DNA of 9,286 bases from Modestobacter sp. GTDB taxonomy: Bacteria; Actinomycetota; Actinomycetes; Mycobacteriales; Geodermatophilaceae. Position numbers and translations under genes: made by a program. How positions within the stretch are numbered: the stretch's first letter is position 1; the number at the start of each line of letters is the position of its first letter. The notes below the pieces were generated by a model. That model was not told the DNA's origin. It made no database searches and saw only the letters and a program-made list of their open reading frames with translations. Positions 6,110 to 9,286 of the stretch are shown piece by piece. The stretch covers positions 1 to 9,286 of the forward strand of contig JAOPWO010000375.1 in the NCBI GenBank assembly GCA_025965635.1. Direction: 5' to 3'.

Positions 6110-6373
6110 GTGAAGGGCGACCGGGTGGAGATCGTGATCGACGCCGGCGGGAGCACGCGCAGCTACGACATCGCCGCGACCCGCGCCGGCCGGCGGGTGG
6201 AGACCACCCATGGCCGTGGTGTGGTCGAGGTGGCCGAGGTGACACGCGGCGGCACCCCGGTGCGGACCGCGCGGTTCATGGCCGGTCGGGTGCTGGCCCT
6301 GGTGGAGCACCCGGCGCCGCGGCCGGCCGAGGCCGACGATGCGCCGGTCATGCCCCTGCGGGCGACCGCCTGA
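6110..6373 (+). CDS. Small conserved-looking protein of unknown function (87 aa)
   Basis: I do not recognise a family. The protein begins VKGDRVEIVIDAGG and reads as alternating beta-strands (VEIVIDA, SYDIAATRAG, RRVETTHGRG, VVEVAEVTRG, PVRTARFMAG, RVLALVEHP) with turns at Gly or Asp, then a disordered Pro/Ala tail of ~17 residues. There is no signal peptide, membrane segment or Cys. The strong ribosome binding site and GC-rich third codon positions support real translation. It is divergent from the PRC-barrel gene, another small beta-rich protein, and convergent with the HATPase gene, whose stop lies 22 bp away. It may be an all-beta domain of SH3- or OB-like size, but that is a guess from strand pattern only. 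Confidence 0.75.
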   Translation: MKGDRVEIVIDAGGSTRSYDIAATRAGRRVETTHGRGVVEVAEVTRGGTPVRTARFMAGRVLALVEHPAPRPAEADDAPVMPLRATA

Positions 6374-6395
6374 CGGAGGGCTCCTGCCCGCCGGC

Positions 6396-6875
6396 TCAGT
6401 CGCTGGCCGACGAGCTGCGCGGGAGTGGCACCGAAGCGACGTCGAGGCCCGAGGGCAGGCGCGCCCACACGTGCTTGCGACCCGGTTCGCCGGCCCAGCC
6501 GTAGTCGAGGGACAACTGCGCGACCATCGGCAGCCCCATCCCCCCGAAGGCCGGGTCCCGGTCGACGGCGGGCCGGGGTGGCGCCTCAGGTGCCTCGTCG
6601 CTCAGGACGATCAACCAGCAGGCCGCGTTGGTGACGATGACGGCCTGCACGGCGCCCCCGCCGTGCCGCAGGGCGTTGGAGGACAGCTCCTCGAAGACCA
6701 GCAGGAGGCCCTCACGTGCGTCTTCGGTGGACCGGGCGGCCAGGGACGGGTGGGCGAGCCGGGCCCGCAGGTCCATCCGCACCCGGGAGGCGTCGTGCAC
6801 CGTGGGCAGCGCCCAGCGCCACTCGTCACCCCGCTCGGCGGGGACCGGCGCTGACGGCCAGACCAGTCCACTCAC
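6396..6875 (-). CDS. RsbW-like ATP-binding protein (HATPase_c, anti-sigma factor type)
   Basis: A 159-aa GHKL ATPase-fold protein of the short serine-kinase/anti-sigma type. The N box is FEELSSNALRHGG (61-73, with Glu62, Glu63 and Asn67). The G1 region is LSDEAPEAPP (91-100, Asp93), which lacks the Gly residues of a classic DxGxG box. The G2 region is FGGMGLPMVAQLS (110-122), and the last strand is GRKHVWARLP. This form is common in actinobacterial ATP-binding proteins. In the RsbW/SpoIIAB model such a kinase binds a sigma factor and phosphorylates an STAS antagonist. The STAS gene lies just upstream on the same strand, 77 bp away, fitting one transcript. The GTG at 6875 has GAGGGGGA 6 nt before it. 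No sigma factor gene is adjacent, so its target is unknown. Confidence 0.88.
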   Translation of the reverse strand: MSGLVWPSAPVPAERGDEWRWALPTVHDASRVRMDLRARLAHPSLAARSTEDAREGLLLVFEELSSNALRHGGGAVQAVIVTNAACWLIVLSDEAPEAPPRPAVDRDPAFGGMGLPMVAQLSLDYGWAGEPGRKHVWARLPSGLDVASVPLPRSSSASD

Positions 6876-6881
6876 AGCGAA

Positions 6882-6889
6882 TCCCCCTC
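6882..6889 (-). promoter_or_regulatory. Ribosome binding site of the HATPase gene
   Basis: Reverse-strand GAGGGGGA lies 6 nt before the GTG at 6875 and supports this start. Confidence 0.6.
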
Positions 6890-6952
6890 AGCAGCGGTGT
6901 CTCCGCCAGCCCCATCGTGGCGGACGCGGTCGTTCCGTGCAGCGCGTGGGGG

Positions 6953-7354
6953 TCAGCGAGGTGGCCGCGGCCACGTGGGGGCGGTGCGGACGTCGGGGTC
7001 GCGGGGCGGCATCCCGGACACGTCGAGGCGGTCGAGCAGACCGGTCAGCTCCAGTGGGCCGGTGACGACGCGACTGGTGGCGACGATGCGGACGTGCTTG
7101 CCGGTGGCCTCCGGGTGCTGGCTGAGCCACACCAGTGCGGTGACGCCGGCCGAGCCGAAGAAGGTGACGCCGGACAGGTCCACGACCAGTGTCCGCTCGG
7201 CCTGCCGGAGTGCGCGCAGCAGTGACCGCTGGAGCAGGGGGTTGGTGGCGGCGTCCAGCATGCCCGTCACGCGGGCGACGAGGGAGCCGGGTTCCGGGCT
7301 CTCCCCGAGGGCGACCTCGAAGGGCACCTCGTCGGATCGTGCCGACGACAGCAC
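6953..7354 (-). CDS. STAS domain protein, anti-anti-sigma factor (RsbV/SpoIIAA-like)
   Basis: From GTG 7354 the protein is 133 aa, normal for a stand-alone STAS protein. The fold is seen in LVARVTGMLDAATNPLLQRSLLRAL (25-49), the strand and phosphorylation loop TLVVDLSGVTFFGSAGVTAL (55-74), and HVRIVATSRVVTGPLELTGLLDRL. Ser68 aligns with the phosphorylated Ser58 of SpoIIAA; the preceding Asp of the common DSSG motif is Gly67. In partner switching the unphosphorylated STAS protein binds the kinase and frees the sigma factor. It lies upstream of the HATPase gene, the usual rsbV-rsbW order. A longer frame starting at 7459 exists, but its extra 35 residues look non-conserved, and GGGAGAGAG upstream of 7354 (spacing about 11 nt) favours the shorter form. 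No PP2C/SpoIIE phosphatase is in view. Confidence 0.85.
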   Translation of the reverse strand: MLSSARSDEVPFEVALGESPEPGSLVARVTGMLDAATNPLLQRSLLRALRQAERTLVVDLSGVTFFGSAGVTALVWLSQHPEATGKHVRIVATSRVVTGPLELTGLLDRLDVSGMPPRDPDVRTAPTWPRPPR

Positions 7355-7468
7355 CGTGCTGATGGCTCTCTCCCGTCCTCGCGGGTCCGCCGTGTGCTCG
7401 ACGGGTCGATCCTCCGGCCACGTCCAGACGGCCGGCAGACATCCTGCCTCGGCGCCCACCCGGCAGGG

Positions 7469-7495
7469 GCAGCGCCCCGTCAGCGGGGCGGCTGC
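7469..7495 (-). terminator. Hairpin across the stop codon of the nucleoside hydrolase gene
   Basis: GCAGCGCCCCG (7469-7479) pairs with CGGGGC-G-GCTGC (7484-7495) with one bulged base and a 4-nt loop, TCAG. The stop codon (7480-7482) lies in the loop. The strong stem at a gene end suggests termination before the STAS gene. A second weaker pair, CCTGCC/GGCAGG, lies at 7443-7467. Confidence 0.5.
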
Positions 7496-8445
7496 GCGCC
7501 CGATCCGAACGCGACGAGCCGGCTGACCAGGAACTCGACCGCCGCCTCGCTGTCCACCTGCTCGGCCACCGCCACGGCGTCGTCCGCCGTCGAGACGGTG
7601 CGCCGGTCGACCAGCGTCTGCCCGCGGCCGGCCCCGGGCCCGGTGTCGACGACCACGTCGCGCGGCACGGTGCCCAGGGTGCCCGGGACGATCGCCTCCG
7701 TCAGGGCCAGCGCGTCGTGGACGACGACGCCGTCGGTGCCGTACGCGGTGCGGGCGTGGTCCACGTACTGAGCGAGGGCGGCGGCTGCCGAGGCGCCGAC
7801 CGGACCGGCCGCGGCGAACCGGGAGATCCCCGCGGCGGTCAGCACGGTGGGGAGGGTGACGTCCAGGCCGACCATCACCGTGGGCAGCCCGGCCCGGAAC
7901 ACGACGGCCGCGGCCTCGGGGTCGGCCCAGATGTTGAACTCCGCCGCGGCGGTGACGTTGCCGCCGCGGGTCGCCGAGCCCCCCATCACCACCAGCCGCC
8001 CGATCCGGGCGGCGGCGTCGGGGTGCACCGCCAGGAGCAGCGCGATGTTGGTGAGCGGGCCGATGGCCGCCACCGTCACCGGCTCCTCGCTGGTGGTCAG
8101 CAGCTCGGCCAGTGCGGTCACGGCCGGTCGCGGGTCGACGGCCGCGGGGGACAGCGGCAGGACGACCCCACCCAGCCCGGCCGTACCGTGCACGTGCCCG
8201 GCCCGCTGCACCTGCGGGACCACGAGGGACGACCGGGCGCCTCCGGCCACCGGAACGTCGCTGCGACCGGCGAGGTGCAGCACCCGCAGCGCGTTCTCGG
8301 TGGTCTGGGTGAGCTCCACGTTGCCGTGCACCGTGGTGACCAGTCGCAGGTCCACCTCGGGGCTGGCCAGGGCCAGCAGCACGGCCAGGGCGTCGTCGAC
8401 GCCCGGGTCGGTGTCGATCACGAGCGGGATGCGCGTCGGAGCCAC
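7480..8445 (-). CDS. Nucleoside hydrolase (inosine-uridine preferring family)
   Basis: A 321-aa protein of normal length for the IU-nucleoside hydrolase family, which cleaves the N-glycosidic bond of ribonucleosides to give base and ribose in salvage. The N-terminal calcium motif DTDPGVDDAL (11-20) carries the conserved Asp residues (11, 13, 17, 18). VTTVHGNV (36-43), GHVHGTAGLGG (83-93), AIGPLTNIAL (127-136), VVMGGS (152-157) and AEFNIWADPEAA (168-179) match family positions. VVHDALAL (241-248) supplies the C-terminal Asp ligand (244) and its neighbouring His. Purine or pyrimidine preference cannot be told. GTG 8445 is chosen because the fold starts within 6 residues of it; the frame extends to 8556 with a non-conserved, Ser/Arg-rich lead. 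No transporter or kinase for salvage is adjacent. A hairpin across the stop separates it from the STAS gene. Confidence 0.93.
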   Translation of the reverse strand: MAPTRIPLVIDTDPGVDDALAVLLALASPEVDLRLVTTVHGNVELTQTTENALRVLHLAGRSDVPVAGGARSSLVVPQVQRAGHVHGTAGLGGVVLPLSPAAVDPRPAVTALAELLTTSEEPVTVAAIGPLTNIALLLAVHPDAAARIGRLVVMGGSATRGGNVTAAAEFNIWADPEAAAVVFRAGLPTVMVGLDVTLPTVLTAAGISRFAAAGPVGASAAAALAQYVDHARTAYGTDGVVVHDALALTEAIVPGTLGTVPRDVVVDTGPGAGRGQTLVDRRTVSTADDAVAVAEQVDSEAAVEFLVSRLVAFGSGAQPPR

Positions 8446-8667
8446 CCGGTCATCCCACCAGACGCGTCCGACACGCCGGGGTGTCGCGGGGGCGGCCGAG
8501 GTCGTCGACTCCCCTTCCCGGGCCTGAGCTGGGCTTTCGCGCCGGACTGTCGACAAGTGACCGCACCGGGGGGCGGTGACCGGCCCTCCTGGAGGGCCCG
8601 CACAACGGTTGGGTCACGCGCCCCCGCGGGGGTGTCCCGAACGGGGGGCGGAGCGGGTCGTCGTCCG

Positions 8668-8673
8668 TAACTT
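8668..8673 (+). promoter_or_regulatory. Candidate -10 element for the ORF at 8733
   Basis: TAACTT fits TANNNT and lies in the only A/T-containing patch before the gene. It would give a 5' leader of roughly 50 nt ending in the strong ribosome binding site. No clear -35 is seen. Confidence 0.3.
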
Positions 8674-8717
8674 CTTCCTTGCCCGCGGTCCCTTCCCCGG
8701 CCGCGGCAACTCTTCCC

Positions 8718-8724
8718 AGGAGGG
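8718..8724 (+). promoter_or_regulatory. Strong ribosome binding site for the ORF at 8733
   Basis: AGGAGGG lies 8 nt before ATG 8733, among the best matches in the window. It is the strongest sign that this ORF is translated. Confidence 0.7.
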
Positions 8725-8732
8725 AGCAGGAC

Positions 8733-9286
8733 ATGGCTCTCGACCATGGAGCTCGCGACACCGCCGTCGGCCTCCTGGGCTACCCGCGGGCCCTCGTGCG
8801 GCAGCTGGTCACCCGGCTGGGCACCATCGCCCGGCGGGCCGGCGCCGGGGGCGCGGGCCCGGCCGCCGAGCGGCCGGCGTGGACCAGGCGGACGCCGAAG
8901 CGGTACCGGCTGGTCCGGGCCCCGCTACCCGTCGAGGTGCGCCACCGCGCGCCGGACGAGGACGCCCCGGTCCCGGTGCGGGAGGTGCCGGGCACACCGA
9001 CCGCGCCGCCGCCGAGGTCGGGTCCGTCGCGGAGCGCTCCGCACCCGGCTGTCCTTACGCTGGCTTCGTGTTCACGACGAGGCCGGAGCTCGCCGGCACC
9101 TTCGGGATGGTCGCCTCCACGCACTGGCTCGCCAGCGCGGCGGGGATGGCGACCCTCGAAGCCGGGGGGAATGCCTTCGATGCGGCCGTTGCCGCCGGGT
9201 TCACGCTGCAGGTGGTCGAACCCCACCTCAACGGCCCCGGCGGAGAGGTCCCGATCCTCTTCGCCCGCGGAGGGTGGGGGCCAGGC
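8733..9286 (+). CDS. Small basic protein of unknown function; no stop codon in window
   Basis: I do not recognise this protein. It begins MALDHGARDTAVGLLGYPRA, continues with an Arg-rich helical stretch (LVRQLVTRLGTIARRAG) and then RRTPKRYRLVRAPLPVEVRH, followed by a Pro/acidic section. Third codon positions are nearly all G or C until about 9030, which supports this frame. After that the gamma-glutamyltransferase gene begins at 9068 in another frame, and the present frame runs on to the window edge as Ser/Pro/Arg-rich sequence of shadow type. The genuine protein may therefore end near 9030-9068 (a sequence error could hide its stop), or really overlap ggt, or be joined to it by a frameshift. 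The coordinates give the open frame, not a known end. Confidence 0.5.
   Translation, partial: MALDHGARDTAVGLLGYPRALVRQLVTRLGTIARRAGAGGAGPAAERPAWTRRTPKRYRLVRAPLPVEVRHRAPDEDAPVPVREVPGTPTAPPPRSGPSRSAPHPAVLTLASCSRRGRSSPAPSGWSPPRTGSPARRGWRPSKPGGMPSMRPLPPGSRCRWSNPTSTAPAERSRSSSPAEGGGQ
9056..9061 (+). promoter_or_regulatory. Candidate -10 element for a leaderless ggt transcript
   Basis: TACGCT fits TANNNT and ends 6 nt before GTG 9068, the same spacing as the element before aidB. No ribosome binding site is visible before this GTG. Confidence 0.45.
9068..9286 (+). CDS. Gamma-glutamyltransferase family protein (3' partial)
   Basis: Only the first 73 residues are in the window. They read VFTTRPELAGTFGMVASTHW, then LASAAGMATLEAGGNAFDAA (21-40), VAAGFTLQVVEPHLNGPGGE and VPILF. 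The GGNAFDAAVAAGF and VVEPHLNGPGGE motifs are hallmarks of the N-terminal part of the gamma-glutamyltransferase (Ntn-hydrolase) family, whose proenzymes cleave themselves before a catalytic Thr that lies beyond the window. Family members hydrolyse or transfer the gamma-glutamyl group of glutathione and related compounds; actinobacteria have several with unproved substrates. No signal peptide is seen at this N-terminus, so a cytoplasmic form is likely if the start is right. The frame is open upstream, with an alternative GTG at 8879, but that extension overlaps the better supported frame of the ORF at 8733. Confidence 0.88.
   Translation, partial: MFTTRPELAGTFGMVASTHWLASAAGMATLEAGGNAFDAAVAAGFTLQVVEPHLNGPGGEVPILFARGGWGPG

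Larger units (their letters stand above)
8446..8732. other. 287-bp divergent intergenic region with two palindromes
   Basis: This region separates the reverse-strand nucleoside hydrolase from a forward ORF. It contains GGCCCTCC-T-GGAGGGCC (8582-8598) and the perfect palindrome CCCCCGCGGGGG (8621-8632), which lie between the two starts and could be operators or hairpins. A related G-rich string (GGGGGGCGG) occurs at both 8568 and 8643. I see no gene in it. Confidence 0.4.

Noticed and set aside
7355..7459. N-terminal extension of the STAS protein from a start at 7459
   Set aside because: The extra 35 residues show no STAS features, and the ribosome binding site and normal family length favour the start at 7354.
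7717..8670. Forward open frame of 317 aa over the nucleoside hydrolase
   Set aside because: It is the complement of a gene with all family motifs, with Gly/Arg/His-rich shadow composition.
8780..9226. Reverse-strand open frame of 148 aa at the right end
   Set aside because: It is antisense to the ORF at 8733 and to the GGT N-terminus. It has no recognisable motif and its composition fits a shadow.
1..9286. New defence or mobile system
   Set aside because: I looked for nuclease/helicase clusters, toxin-antitoxin pairs, integrases, direct-repeat arrays and att sites. The NYN protein stands alone beside a PRC-barrel gene, and base composition is uniform, so there is no support for an island.

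Overview
The window is very GC-rich DNA with dense coding, GC-rich third codon positions, many GTG starts and hairpins without U-tracts. This points to a high-GC actinobacterium. The look of the proteins suggests Geodermatophilaceae (Blastococcus, Geodermatophilus, Modestobacter), but that family placement is an inference from style and not a search result. No tRNA, rRNA, CRISPR array, transposase or prophage gene is visible, so this reads as ordinary chromosome.

Left part (1-3088, forward strand): the 3' part of cinA ends in a perfect 26-bp palindrome whose centre is close to a ParB-binding parS site. Next come a secreted Val/Pro-rich low-complexity protein with in-frame tandem repeats, a 388-bp gene-free stretch with three copies of a 'conserved box plus hairpin' repeat, and a small SRPBCC (START-like) protein that begins just after the third copy.

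Middle part (3089-6373): an AidB-type acyl-CoA dehydrogenase (alkylation response) and a NYN-domain putative nuclease lie on the forward strand. The NYN gene converges on a reverse-strand PRC-barrel gene, and the two stop codons overlap. Divergent from the PRC gene is an 87-aa protein I do not recognise, with a strong ribosome binding site.

Right part (6374-9286): on the reverse strand, an STAS anti-anti-sigma-like protein precedes an RsbW-like HATPase, in the order of an rsbV-rsbW partner-switch pair but with no sigma factor or PP2C phosphatase beside it. Upstream of them on the same strand is a nucleoside hydrolase. After a divergent intergenic region the forward strand carries a small unknown ORF with a strong ribosome binding site and no stop codon. 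It runs out of frame into the start of a gamma-glutamyltransferase family gene cut by the window edge.

The genes do not form one pathway. The themes are stress and damage response (cinA/pncC, aidB, NYN nuclease, partner-switch regulators) and salvage (nucleoside hydrolase, gamma-glutamyltransferase). Three forward genes (aidB, NYN, ggt) have a -10-like hexamer exactly 6 nt before the start codon, as expected for leaderless transcripts. I see no convincing new multi-gene system. The best leads are the intergenic repeat modules, the parS-like palindrome and the stop-free overlap at the right end.
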